Positions 52,716-61,651 of a DNA stretch of 64,000 nt are shown piece by piece. Under the pieces are notes generated by a model, which was given only the letters and a program-made list of their open reading frames with translations, did not search any database and was not told where the DNA came from. This DNA is from SBAX01 sp964646605 (GTDB lineage Bacteria; Planctomycetota; Phycisphaerae; UBA1845). The stretch spans positions 1-64,000 of the forward strand of contig CAZYEX010000038.1 of the NCBI GenBank assembly GCA_964646605.1. The letters run 5' to 3'. The position numbers and the translations under genes are program-made. Position 1 is the first letter of the stretch. Each line of letters opens with the position of its first letter.

Positions 52716-53225
52716 ATGGCAGATCAATCGTACGAACGAAGCCGAATCAACATCTCGTACAAGTCCAAAATCCGCGGCGGCGAGAACGTCAAGCTGCCTT
52801 TGCGGATGCTGGTGACCGGGGACTTCAACCCCAACCCGGACGATCCCAACCAGGCGGTCCGCGATCGTCGCCTGTGGAGGGTGGATAAGGGGACGTTCAA
52901 CTCGGTGATGGCGGAGATGGGGACGAATGTGGAGTTCAACGTCGCCGACAAGTTGCACGAAGGGGCCCAGGACGCGATGCTGCCCGTGAAATTGCGCTTC
53001 CGCGGTCGAGACGACTTTCGCCCGGATGCGATCATCAACCAAGTGGAGTATCTTCGCAAGCTCAAGGAGGTCCGCGATGAGGTGAAGCGTCTGGCGAGCG
53101 AGTTCACGAAGAAACCAGCGCTGGCCAAGGAAATCGCCAAGCGGCTCAAGGCGCTTCTGGACAATCCCGAGCTGGCGGAGAAGTTGACCAAGGAATTGGC
53201 GGCCAAGGAAGGAACAGGTTCGTAG
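52716..53225 (+). CDS. tssB: T6SS contractile sheath small subunit TssB
   Basis: Encodes 169 residues (usual about 165). The family pattern begins SRINISYKSKIRGGENVKL, then LPLRMLVTGDFNPNPDD with the later NVEFNVADKL and DFRPDAIINQVEYLRKLKEVR. The C-terminal helix (LAKEIAKRLKALLDNPELAEKL) is long and charged. TssB with TssC forms the cytoplasmic contractile sheath. GAGGAG lies upstream of the ATG, after a short gap from tssA; tssC follows. Confidence 0.97.
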   Translation: MADQSYERSRINISYKSKIRGGENVKLPLRMLVTGDFNPNPDDPNQAVRDRRLWRVDKGTFNSVMAEMGTNVEFNVADKLHEGAQDAMLPVKLRFRGRDDFRPDAIINQVEYLRKLKEVRDEVKRLASEFTKKPALAKEIAKRLKALLDNPELAEKLTKELAAKEGTGS

Positions 53226-53299
53226 AGCAGCGGGTGCGGTCAAGGCCACGAGCGTCGCGGTTCGGCGGCGCGTAGTTGTGGACATCTGGAGAATCGACG

Positions 53300-54781
53300 A
53301 TGGCGGAAGCGGAAGCTGCAGGAAAACAGGCGTCGGCGGAGACGACCGAAGGTAGCGTGTTGGCGGGGGTCGCGGAACCGCTTTCGCCCGACAAGCGGAA
53401 GCAGATGCTTCCCGCGCTGGAGGCGCTGGTCACCTGGTTGGCGCCGCATCGCGAGGTGGCGATCGACCCCAAGATCGCCGACGCCCTCATCGTGGACATC
53501 GAGCGGCGCCTGGAAGCGCAGGTCAACGAGATTCTTCACCATGAGAAGTTCCAATCCCTGGAATCGACGTGGCGAGGGTTGGATCTGATGGTGCAGCGGA
53601 CGGATTTCATGTCCGAGGATCGGGTGATTATCGAGATCCTGAACGTGAACAAGGAGACCCTGCGGACCGACCTCACCGCCCACCCCGGCGACATGTACCA
53701 CACGGACCTGTACAAGGTCGTGTACGATGGAGCCTACAACCTCGCGGGCGGCGAGCCGTACAGCTTGATGGTCGGAGCCTATGAGTTCGAAAACACGGCG
53801 CAGGACATTCAGATGCTCGGCGATCTGGGCAACGTGGCCCGGGCCAGCCATTGTCCCTTCGTGGCTTCCATCAGCGCCAAGTTCTTCGGGTTCGACTCGC
53901 TGCAAGAGTTCACCAACATGCGCAAGGACGACCTGCAGCGCATCCTGGACAGCCCGGACTTCATCGCCTTCAAGAACTTCCGGCAAACGGAAGCGGCGCG
54001 GTATGTGGGGTTGACCATTCCGCGGTTCCTGCTGCGGCATCCCTACGGCAAGAACAACAAGGTGCCGGACTTCCCCAACCACGTGGAGAAGATCGAACCG
54101 GAAAAAGAGCACGAGAAGTTTTTGTGGGGCAACACGGCGTTCGCGTTCGCCTCGGTGGTCTCGCAGAGTTTCACGAAGTGGGGTTGGATGAACAACGTGG
54201 CGGGCAAGAACGCGGGCGGCAAGGTAGGCGAACTACCCATCCATACGTATCAACGGGCTGGGGCCGACACCTACAAGGTACCCACCGAGGCGTGGATCAC
54301 GGACACCAACGAGTTCTGCTGGTCGGAGCTGGGGTTCATTCCGCTGGTCTCGTATCAGAACCAGAACTTCGCGGTGTTCTTCAGCTCCCAATCCACCCGC
54401 GAGCCGAACCTGAATCTCATTGATCCGCAGTCGCGGGCCAACGAGCGCCTGGGGGCGAGCCTGGCGAACATCATGCTCACCTGCCGTTTCGCCCATTACC
54501 TCAAGTGCATCCTGCGCGACAACCTCGGACGCGGGATGACGCAGGATAAGATGAAGAACGAGCTGGACACGTGGGCGAAGCAGTATTGGGTCAATCAGCC
54601 CGATGTGGACGACGCGACCATGTGCAAGCGCCCGCTGCGGAAATACAGCATCGACGTCAAGGAAAAAGAAGACGAGCCGGGGTTCTATTACATCAACTTC
54701 GAAATGACCCCCCATGCCAAGTTCCTGGGCACGGACTTGACCATGAGTTTGGTGGCCGACGTTCCACAGCCCAAGGGTTGA
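53300..54781 (+). CDS. tssC: T6SS contractile sheath large subunit TssC
   Basis: Encodes 493 residues from the ATG at 53300 (GGAG 8 bases upstream); an earlier GTG would add 8 residues and is not favoured. The family pattern is plain: VNEILHHEKFQSLESTWRGL, LVQRTDFMSEDRVIIEILN-like text, DLYKVVYDGAYNLAGGEPYS, GNVARASHCPFVASISAKFFG, and the late ANERLGASLANIMLTCRFAH. It is the large sheath subunit, with TssB, and contracts to drive the Hcp tube outward; ClpV takes the contracted sheath apart. There is one tssC copy in the window. Confidence 0.98.
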   Translation: MAEAEAAGKQASAETTEGSVLAGVAEPLSPDKRKQMLPALEALVTWLAPHREVAIDPKIADALIVDIERRLEAQVNEILHHEKFQSLESTWRGLDLMVQRTDFMSEDRVIIEILNVNKETLRTDLTAHPGDMYHTDLYKVVYDGAYNLAGGEPYSLMVGAYEFENTAQDIQMLGDLGNVARASHCPFVASISAKFFGFDSLQEFTNMRKDDLQRILDSPDFIAFKNFRQTEAARYVGLTIPRFLLRHPYGKNNKVPDFPNHVEKIEPEKEHEKFLWGNTAFAFASVVSQSFTKWGWMNNVAGKNAGGKVGELPIHTYQRAGADTYKVPTEAWITDTNEFCWSELGFIPLVSYQNQNFAVFFSSQSTREPNLNLIDPQSRANERLGASLANIMLTCRFAHYLKCILRDNLGRGMTQDKMKNELDTWAKQYWVNQPDVDDATMCKRPLRKYSIDVKEKEDEPGFYYINFEMTPHAKFLGTDLTMSLVADVPQPKG

Positions 54782-54870
54782 TGACGCGGAGTCGAGGGCG
54801 GCAGGTTGACGGGCACGGGGACGGCTTTCCGCTAACGCGAGGCAGTCCGGTTTGTCTAGGGAGAAGAACT

Positions 54871-54887
54871 CGCGCGAGCGTCGCGCG
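54871..54887. repeat. Hairpin between tssC and hcp
   Basis: Perfect 7-base arms CGCGCGA (54871-54877) and TCGCGCG (54881-54887) with a 3-base loop lie in the 200-base gap between tssC and hcp. It may stabilise or end an mRNA; no T-run follows. Confidence 0.4.
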
Positions 54888-54982
54888 GGCCGGAGAAAGT
54901 CAGCCGGCGGAGGGAACCGCCCGGCAGGTTCCGTGGGTAGGGATGCCGGTGCGGGTTTGCCGAGTGTAGAAAGGATCGAGCT

Positions 54983-55456
54983 ATGCCGGAAGTTGCATTT
55001 ATGAAGGTGGATGGAATCGCGGGCGAATCGAACGTGAAAAACCAGAAGGACATGATCGAGGTGCTGGCCTTCTCCCATGAGGTCTCCAAGGAAGTGGATC
55101 CCCTGGACTGCCGTAAGCCAAAGGGAGACCGCCGCCACAAGCAGTTCGAAGTCGTGAAGATCTACGACAAGGCCAGCCCGCTATTGGCCCAGGCTCTATG
55201 TCAAGGGAAGAAGGTCAATCAGGTGGAGATCAAGTGGTTCCGGGCCGACCCCGACGGGGGCAGCGATCCGCAACACTACTTCACCCATACGTTCGTAGAC
55301 TGCATCGTCACCAGCGTACGGCTGTGGATGCCGAACGCATTGGATGGCGCCACGCGGAACTTCGGGCACATGGAGTCGGTCGCCTTCGGATACGGTCAGA
55401 TCACATGGAAGTCGGAGACCGGGGGCACGGAGTTCAAGGACGACGTTCGCGGCTAA
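54983..55456 (+). CDS. hcp: T6SS tube protein Hcp (TssD)
   Basis: Encodes 157 residues (usual 155-170), AAGGA 9 bases ahead of the ATG. The protein has the Hcp pattern: a start MPEVAFMKVDGIAGES, then DMIEVLAFSHEVSKEV, VVKIYDKASPLLAQALCQG, VEIKWFRADPDGG, then DCIVTSVRLWMPN and VAFGYGQITWKS at the end. Hexameric Hcp rings stack into the tube inside the sheath, leave with each shot and often carry effectors. The gap after the gene contains a strong hairpin, and those to both sides are larger than elsewhere in the operon, fitting a need for more Hcp than other parts. Confidence 0.97.
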   Translation: MPEVAFMKVDGIAGESNVKNQKDMIEVLAFSHEVSKEVDPLDCRKPKGDRRHKQFEVVKIYDKASPLLAQALCQGKKVNQVEIKWFRADPDGGSDPQHYFTHTFVDCIVTSVRLWMPNALDGATRNFGHMESVAFGYGQITWKSETGGTEFKDDVRG

Positions 55457-55510
55457 GGCGTTCACGGCGCTGAATCTTCCGAGGTTGGGTCCCTGACACC
55501 CGCCCCGTGA

Positions 55511-55533
55511 CCCTTGACGCTCCGCGTCAAGGG
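55511..55533 (+). terminator. Strong hairpin between hcp and tssE
   Basis: Perfect 10-base arms CCCTTGACGC (55511-55520) and GCGTCAAGGG (55524-55533), 3-base loop, 55 bases after the hcp stop. Without a T-run it is a partial terminator or an RNA-stabilising stem rather than a clear intrinsic terminator. Confidence 0.5.
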
Positions 55534-55597
55534 CAGGCCGGGGCGGATCGGGTACGCCTAGCGAACGGTTGCGCCTTGGCATGGGAACGGTGTGGCC

Positions 55598-56086
55598 ATG
55601 AACTACAACCCCGGTCTGCCGCGCGCGTCGGGACGTAGACCATCCCAGGCCCCGCTTTCGGCGGGTCCCCCGGTGTGGCGGATTCTCACACAGGGTGCAG
55701 GGGCGGGTGGGGGGTCGGGCGACTCGCTCGAAGCGGTGAAGCGCGACATCCTCGCCAATCTGGGGACGATTCTGAACTCCCGTCGCGGGCGGTGCATGGG
55801 GCATCCGGACTTCGGCATTCCGGACATGTCCGAGTTCTTCGTTAGCCGCAAGGGGTTGGCGTCGCTCGGGTTGGAGATCAAGCGTACGATCGAACGCTGG
55901 GAACCGCGGATCGCCCGTCCGGTGGACGTGCGTTTCGCCCATCTACCCCAGGAGGGTCCGGAGGCGGCCGAAGGAGTTTTTCGAGCCACGTTCGTCATCC
56001 GGGCGCGACTGGCGGCGCCGTGGGATCAACCCTGCGCTTTCCGCACCACGGTGAGCGCCGGAGGTCAAACCGAGGTGGAAGGCTGA
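55598..56086 (+). CDS. tssE: T6SS baseplate protein TssE (gp25-like)
   Basis: Encodes 162 residues from the ATG at 55598; a GTG two codons earlier is also possible. The gp25 motif is clear: ANLGTILNSRRGRCMGHPDFG followed by IPDMSEFFVSR, then GLEIKRTIERWEPRIARPVDV and a C-terminal strand region. The first about 45 residues are glycine- and proline-rich and longer than in many TssE proteins. TssE links the sheath to the baseplate. The stop codon overlaps the tssF start by one base (TGATG), so they are translationally coupled. Confidence 0.93.
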   Translation: MNYNPGLPRASGRRPSQAPLSAGPPVWRILTQGAGAGGGSGDSLEAVKRDILANLGTILNSRRGRCMGHPDFGIPDMSEFFVSRKGLASLGLEIKRTIERWEPRIARPVDVRFAHLPQEGPEAAEGVFRATFVIRARLAAPWDQPCAFRTTVSAGGQTEVEG

Positions 56087-57852
56087 TGCCGCGGCTGGAG
56101 CAATACTACGCCAACGAACTCCAATACCTGGCCGACGCCGGGAAGGAGTTCGCCCGGCAGCATCCCCAGGAGGCGGCGCTGCTGGACCTCTCCAATGTCC
56201 AATCGCGGGACCCGCACGTCGAGCGCTTGTTCGAGAACTTCGCGTTCTTGACGGGAAGTCTTCGCTCCAAGTTGGAGGACGAGTTTCCCGAGCTGGTGCA
56301 GTCGTTTCTGGGGCTGCTATGCCCGCAGTACGTGCGTCCGGTTCCGGCACTGGCCATCGTGCAATTGTCGCCGGATTTCGCGCAGTTGACGAAGAAGGAC
56401 ACGGTCCAGGCCGGGCGGACCGTCAAGTCGGAACCGGTGGCGAGCGCCGGACAGGCCTCGCGGATTACGTGCAGCTTCCGGACGTGCTTCGACGTGGACC
56501 TGCACAGCCTGGAGTTGGACAGTGTGGCCCTCAAAGGACCGACCAACGGGTGTCACATTCTCGAGCTTGGGTTCGAGCTGCGCGGGGCGGTGAAGTGGGA
56601 CGACGTGGCCGTGGACCGGATTCGGTTGTACCTGGCCGGCGAAACCCACCAGTTCGTCTATTCGTTGTACTACCATTTGTGCCAGCGCGTTCGGCAGGTG
56701 GAGATATCCGCGGACAAGGGCGGAGTGACGGTCAAAGGGTCGGTCAGACCCGTCGGTTTCGACCGCTCGGAGGAAGTCATCCCCTACCCGACGCACGCCT
56801 TCCCCGGTTTTCGGCTGCTGCAGGAGTATTTTTGCTTTCCGCAGAAGTTCTTTTGTGTGGACCTATGCGGGGTGAAAGGGCTGCCCGCGGCGAACGTGGG
56901 GAAACGGGTCACGGTTCGGATTCAATTCGACGGAGAGGCGCCGGGCTGGTGGAGTCTGACCAAGGAACACTTTCTGGGATTCTGCACGCCGGTGATCAAT
57001 CTCGGCGACGAGCATGCGTTTCCCATTGATTTCGACCAAAGGACCACGGACTATCCGATCTACGTGGACAAGGGTGCGTTGCAGGCCTTTCAGGTGTTTT
57101 CGGTGAAGTCCGTGACCGGGCGTCCGGTGGGAGATGTCTCCGGGGCGACCCGGGTCTACCCGGCGTTCTATGAGTTTCGCCACGACGCCGCGGAGGACGG
57201 GGCGTACTACCACGCCGTGTCGCGGGTCACGCCGACGGGCGAGGACGAGACGGTTTTGTCGCTCTTCACCTCCGAGGATGCCTCGACCGTGCTGCCCGAA
57301 CAGGTGCTCAACGTGGACGTGGAGTGCTTCAACGGCGATCTGCCCAGCGCCCTTCGCCCCGGGATGATCCGTTTTCGCGGCGACGACATGTCGCAACTGG
57401 TGGGCAAGGTGCGAAACCTGGCGACGCCCACGCCGGTCCGCCGGCCGGGGCGGCACAGTGCCTCGAGTTGGCACTTCGTGTCCCACCTGGCCCTGAATCA
57501 TCTGTCCATGAGCGACGTGGATTCGCTGGCGGGCATTCTGCGCCTCTACGAATGGACGGGGGATTCGGCGAACCTTCGGCGGATCGAGGGTCTGCGCTCC
57601 GTCGTGGTGCGAAAGCCCGACGCGGTCCTGGTCCGACGCGGCAACGTCCTGCAAGGCCTCGAGGTGGAATTGACCCTCGATCCGTCGTACTACACGGACT
57701 TGGGGGATGCCTACCTTTTTGCGATGGTGTTGCGCCATTTTCTGGCCCTCTATGCGGCGGTGAACACGTTCGTTCGTACGCGCGTGAAACTGGTGAATTC
57801 GAGTGAGGAATGGGTGTGTCCGGCGTTGGATGGTCGACTGACGACGCTTTAG
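56086..57852 (+). CDS. tssF: T6SS baseplate protein TssF
   Basis: Encodes 588 residues (usual about 590), starting on the TGATG junction with tssE. The family N-terminus is present: LEQYYANELQYLADAGKEFA and HPQEAALLDLSNVQSRDPH, then VERLFENFAFLTGSLRSKLE and DEFPELVQSFLGLLCPQY. Later blocks such as FVSHLALNHLSMSDVDSLA are likewise typical. TssF dimers with TssG form the baseplate wedges round the VgrG spike. It overlaps tssG by 43 bases. Confidence 0.97.
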   Translation: MPRLEQYYANELQYLADAGKEFARQHPQEAALLDLSNVQSRDPHVERLFENFAFLTGSLRSKLEDEFPELVQSFLGLLCPQYVRPVPALAIVQLSPDFAQLTKKDTVQAGRTVKSEPVASAGQASRITCSFRTCFDVDLHSLELDSVALKGPTNGCHILELGFELRGAVKWDDVAVDRIRLYLAGETHQFVYSLYYHLCQRVRQVEISADKGGVTVKGSVRPVGFDRSEEVIPYPTHAFPGFRLLQEYFCFPQKFFCVDLCGVKGLPAANVGKRVTVRIQFDGEAPGWWSLTKEHFLGFCTPVINLGDEHAFPIDFDQRTTDYPIYVDKGALQAFQVFSVKSVTGRPVGDVSGATRVYPAFYEFRHDAAEDGAYYHAVSRVTPTGEDETVLSLFTSEDASTVLPEQVLNVDVECFNGDLPSALRPGMIRFRGDDMSQLVGKVRNLATPTPVRRPGRHSASSWHFVSHLALNHLSMSDVDSLAGILRLYEWTGDSANLRRIEGLRSVVVRKPDAVLVRRGNVLQGLEVELTLDPSYYTDLGDAYLFAMVLRHFLALYAAVNTFVRTRVKLVNSSEEWVCPALDGRLTTL

Positions 57853-58961
57853 CGCAGATTCTGGAGCACCGCGTCTGGGAGTTCGAATTTCCCCAGGTCG
57901 TGTCGTTGCTCCAGAGAATGCAGCGCGGCGCCGCATGGGTCGGGCGCGACGGACCTTTTTCGAAGGAAGGGATCCGGTTCGTTCCCTACGCCGCCCTGGC
58001 CTCGTCGGCGAGCGAAGTTCGTGAACTGACCCGTGTACCGGGACCCTCGGCGGACGAGCAGATATGGCAACTGACGGTCTCCGTGTTCGGGATGTACGGG
58101 GCCAACGCCCCGGGCCCCGCGTACCTGCTGGAGGAAGCGGCGGGCGGCGGCGAGGCCACGCGGGCCGCGAGTCTGCGGAGCTTTCTCGATCTGTTCGGCA
58201 ATCGGTTGACAGGGTTTTACTTCGAGACCTGGCGGAAATATCGCTGGCCTGTGGTGTTTCGCCGCGGCGGGACCGACGCCATCAGCCGATGCGTGTTCTG
58301 TCTGCTGGGGTTGGGTACGGGCTGGGGAGCGCCGAGCGCGCGTCGAACGCTGTCCGAACACTCCACCCTCGAACCGATCCGGCCGCAGACGCGGTTGCTT
58401 CGATACGTGGGATTGTTTTCGCAGCGCGTGCGAAGCCCGGAGAATCTGCGACGGTTGCTGTGGGATTACTTCGACGGTCCGGACATTCGTTGCCATGAGT
58501 TCGTCGAGGTGGATGAGTTTGTTCCCCGCTGGCTCGAGATCGAGCAGCGTCGGCGGTGTTCGGTGGGGCGGTCGCATACGCAGTTGGGGTGCTCTCCGAC
58601 CGAGGACCGCCAAGTGATCGTCGGGCAGCGAATGCGCGATTGCGGCGGGACGTTCCGCGTGGTGCTGGGGCCGCTCTCGCAAGCGGACTTTCGGACGTTC
58701 CTACCCAACGGCGAAAGGCTCGCGGTCCTTCTGGCGCTGACCAACCTCTATCGCCCGCGGCACATGGATTACGACATCCGCCTGCGCTTGAGGGCGGAGG
58801 AAGTCCCGTCGTTGCGAATCGGCAAGCGCTCGCCGGAGCGTCTGGGGTGGAGCACGTGGTTGCAGACACCCGCGCTGAGGCGACCGAGGGAAGGCGTCGT
58901 GACGTTTCGGAGCCTGGCGGGTAGCGGTGAGGCCAGAACGGTCCTGCGGAAATCGGCATAG
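57810..58961 (+). CDS. tssG: T6SS baseplate protein TssG
   Basis: Encodes 383 residues (usual about 340). The N-terminus shows the family pattern HRVWEFEFPQVVSLLQRM, then VGRDGPFSKEGIRFVPYAALA and VSVFGMYGANAPGPAYL. Later blocks RSFLDLFGNRLTGFYFETW and LRRLLWDYFDG are also typical. TssG completes the wedge with TssF. The chosen ATG lies 43 bases within tssF; a GTG two codons further on is an alternative start. tssH follows after 23 bases. Confidence 0.95.
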   Translation: MGVSGVGWSTDDALAQILEHRVWEFEFPQVVSLLQRMQRGAAWVGRDGPFSKEGIRFVPYAALASSASEVRELTRVPGPSADEQIWQLTVSVFGMYGANAPGPAYLLEEAAGGGEATRAASLRSFLDLFGNRLTGFYFETWRKYRWPVVFRRGGTDAISRCVFCLLGLGTGWGAPSARRTLSEHSTLEPIRPQTRLLRYVGLFSQRVRSPENLRRLLWDYFDGPDIRCHEFVEVDEFVPRWLEIEQRRRCSVGRSHTQLGCSPTEDRQVIVGQRMRDCGGTFRVVLGPLSQADFRTFLPNGERLAVLLALTNLYRPRHMDYDIRLRLRAEEVPSLRIGKRSPERLGWSTWLQTPALRRPREGVVTFRSLAGSGEARTVLRKSA

Positions 58962-58984
58962 ACCATCAAACCAGGGGTTAGACG

Positions 58985-61651
58985 ATGAGGTTGTCGGACT
59001 TTCAGAAACTTTGCGATCGGTTGAGCCCCTATTGTCGGCACGCCCTCGAGGCTGCGGTGCTGTACACCCGCGAGCGGACGCACTACGAGGTCGGCATCGA
59101 GCACTTCCTCTCAAAATTGCTTGAGGATCCAAACTGCGATTTGGGATTGATCTGCCGGGGTTATGGCGTGAACCAAGGCGACTGGCTGGCCGAGGTAGCG
59201 CGGGCACTCGATCGAATCAAGTCCGGCAGCACCAGCGGAGTGCATTGGACCGAGGACGTCATCAAGCTCGTGGAACGGGCGTGGATGTTCGCCTCGACGG
59301 TGTATTCGGTCTCGACCATCCGCTCAGGGTTCATCCTCCTGGCACTGTTGGCCATGGCCGAGGAGGGGGTCCTTTCGGGGACGGGTTCCGGGGGGCTGGC
59401 GGCCGAGAGCGGGGCCTTGGCTTCGCTGGCCAAGCACAACCTCCGTGACGATCTTCGCCGCCTGGTGGAAGGCTCGTCAGAAGGCTCGTTCGATGCCCCG
59501 TCCGCGGCCGTCGCGCCGACGGCCCCGGCGTCCGCGGGGGCGTTGGAGCGATTCACCGTCAATCTCAATGAGTTGGCCAGGACCGGAAAACTGGATCGCG
59601 CCATAGGGCGAGACAAGGAGTTGCGGCAGTTGCTGGACATCCTCTCGCGTCGGCGAAAGAACAACGCCATCCTCGTCGGCGAGCCGGGGGTGGGCAAGAC
59701 GGCGGTTGTGGAGGGCTTGGCACTCCGCATCATCGAGGGCGACGTCCCGGTCTTCCTCAGGGACACCGACGTCCTCTCGCTGGACCTCGGGCTTTTGCAA
59801 GCGGGCGCCGGGGTCAAAGGCGAATTCGAAACCCGCATCAAACAAGTGCTGACGGGTGTCAAGAGCTACGGCAAACCGGTGATCCTGTTCATCGACGAGG
59901 CGCATCTTCTGATCGGCGCGGGGAACCAGGCGGGGGGCGGCGACGCGGCGAACCTGTTGAAACCGGCGCTCGCCCGCGGCGAGCTGCGCAGCATCGCGGC
60001 CACGACCTGGGCGGAATACAAGAAGTACATCGAGAAGGACGCGGCTCTGCAGGACCGTTTCGAGCTGATCAAAATCGATGAACCGGAGGAGTCTCGGGCC
60101 ACGGACATGCTTCGCGGCACCAAGGACGCCTACGAAAAGTTCCACGCCATTCAGATTCTGGACGAGGGTCTCGAGGCCGCGGTGAAGATGTCCAACCGCT
60201 ATTTGACCGGCCGACAATTGCCGCGAAAAGCGGTGGACCTGCTGGACACCGCCGCGGCGCGGGTCAAGATCGGCGGGGTCGCCAAACCCCCGGTCATCGA
60301 GGACCTCGAACGGCGTTTGGAGAACTTGCAGGTCGAGCGTTCGGCCAAACAGCGCGATCACGATCATCGCTTGACGGACTACGCACGGCGCATCGAGGAG
60401 CTGGACGCTCTCATCGCCCAGGCGAAAACCGATCTGGACGTGCAGCTCAAGCAGTGGGAGGTGGAGAAGAAGTCGGTCGACGAATACGTCAAAGCCCGCG
60501 CGGCGCTGGACGAAGCCGCGGCCCCCGGCAACGGGGCGGCGAAAGCCCGCGCCGAAGCCCAACTCGACCAGGCCCTCAAGGAAGTGCGCCGCGTCCAAGG
60601 CCGCACGCCGCTCGTTCCCATCCACCTGGATGAGAAAATCGTCGCCCGAGTGATCGCCGACTGGACCGGAATCCCCGTCGGCAACATGATCGAGGAGGAG
60701 CTGCCCAAGATTTTGGATTTGGAGAATCGCCTCAAGGAGCGGGTGCGCGGACAGGACCACGCCTTGAAGACGCTCGCGGAGACCATCCGCACCAGCAAGG
60801 CCGGACTGAACGCTCCGACGTTACCCATCGGCGTGTTCTTGCTGGTCGGCCCCAGCGGGACGGGAAAGACGGAAACGGCTTTGGCCCTGGCGGAAACGCT
60901 CTTCGGCGGGGAGCGCTTTGCCACCACCATCAACATGTCGGAGTACAAGGAGGAGCACACCATCTCGCTCCTCATCGGATCGCCGCCGGGATATGTGGGC
61001 TACGGCGAGGGCGGGGTGCTTACCGAAGCCGTACGCCAGCGGCCTTACAATGTGGTGTTGCTCGACGAGATTGAAAAAGCACACCGCCAAGTCCTCGAAT
61101 TGTTCTATCAGATTTTCGACAAGGGCTATTGCGAGGATCGCACCGGTCGATACATCAGCTTCCGCAACACCATCATCCTGATGACCTCGAACCTGGATTC
61201 CGAGCGCATCACGCAGATGTGTACGGCGGAGCCTTTGCCCAGTCCCGAGGAATTGCTAGACGCCATTCGCCCGACGCTCAGCGAGCACTTCAAGCCCGCG
61301 CTGCTCGCCCGCTTCCGGGTGATTCCCTACTACCCGTTGGGCACCTCCCTGCTTCGTCAGATCGTCCAACTGAAACTGGACCGCGTCGGGGCAAGACTCC
61401 GCGAGACCTATGGCATCACCTTGACGTACACCGACGCTCTGGCCGATCACATCGTGTCGCGCTGCGGCAACACCGAGCTCGGCGCGCGACAATTGGATCA
61501 GGTCATTTCCGAGGGCATTCTGCCGCGCCTGTCGTGGGAGCTGCTGGGGCGCACGGCGGCGAAGTCGGCCAAACCGCGCAGGGCCGTGCTGGACCTCGAA
61601 GGAACGGGATCCTACCGTATCGTCTTCGAGGAGGGGGACACCCATGCCTAG
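58985..61651 (+). CDS. clpV: T6SS sheath-recycling AAA+ ATPase ClpV (TssH)
   Basis: Encodes 888 residues (usual about 870-900). A ClpN-type double-repeat N-domain covers about 1-150 ([22 protein letters not shown]). The first ATPase domain has Walker A GEPGVGKT near 233 and Walker [16 protein letters not shown]; the coiled-coil middle domain is short, as in ClpV. The second ATPase domain has Walker A GPSGTGKT near 621 and [13 protein letters not shown], then GARQLDQVI. ClpV hexamers bind and unfold TssB-TssC of contracted sheaths for reuse in the cytoplasm. The ATG has AGGGG upstream. The stop codon lies within the vgrG start region (8-base overlap). Confidence 0.97.
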   Translation: MRLSDFQKLCDRLSPYCRHALEAAVLYTRERTHYEVGIEHFLSKLLEDPNCDLGLICRGYGVNQGDWLAEVARALDRIKSGSTSGVHWTEDVIKLVERAWMFASTVYSVSTIRSGFILLALLAMAEEGVLSGTGSGGLAAESGALASLAKHNLRDDLRRLVEGSSEGSFDAPSAAVAPTAPASAGALERFTVNLNELARTGKLDRAIGRDKELRQLLDILSRRRKNNAILVGEPGVGKTAVVEGLALRIIEGDVPVFLRDTDVLSLDLGLLQAGAGVKGEFETRIKQVLTGVKSYGKPVILFIDEAHLLIGAGNQAGGGDAANLLKPALARGELRSIAATTWAEYKKYIEKDAALQDRFELIKIDEPEESRATDMLRGTKDAYEKFHAIQILDEGLEAAVKMSNRYLTGRQLPRKAVDLLDTAAARVKIGGVAKPPVIEDLERRLENLQVERSAKQRDHDHRLTDYARRIEELDALIAQAKTDLDVQLKQWEVEKKSVDEYVKARAALDEAAAPGNGAAKARAEAQLDQALKEVRRVQGRTPLVPIHLDEKIVARVIADWTGIPVGNMIEEELPKILDLENRLKERVRGQDHALKTLAETIRTSKAGLNAPTLPIGVFLLVGPSGTGKTETALALAETLFGGERFATTINMSEYKEEHTISLLIGSPPGYVGYGEGGVLTEAVRQRPYNVVLLDEIEKAHRQVLELFYQIFDKGYCEDRTGRYISFRNTIILMTSNLDSERITQMCTAEPLPSPEELLDAIRPTLSEHFKPALLARFRVIPYYPLGTSLLRQIVQLKLDRVGARLRETYGITLTYTDALADHIVSRCGNTELGARQLDQVISEGILPRLSWELLGRTAAKSAKPRRAVLDLEGTGSYRIVFEEGDTHA

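Noticed and set aside
54782..54982. Possible separate promoter for hcp in the gap after tssC
   Set aside because: Plausible by function, but I see no acceptable -35/-10 pair; only the hairpin is reported.
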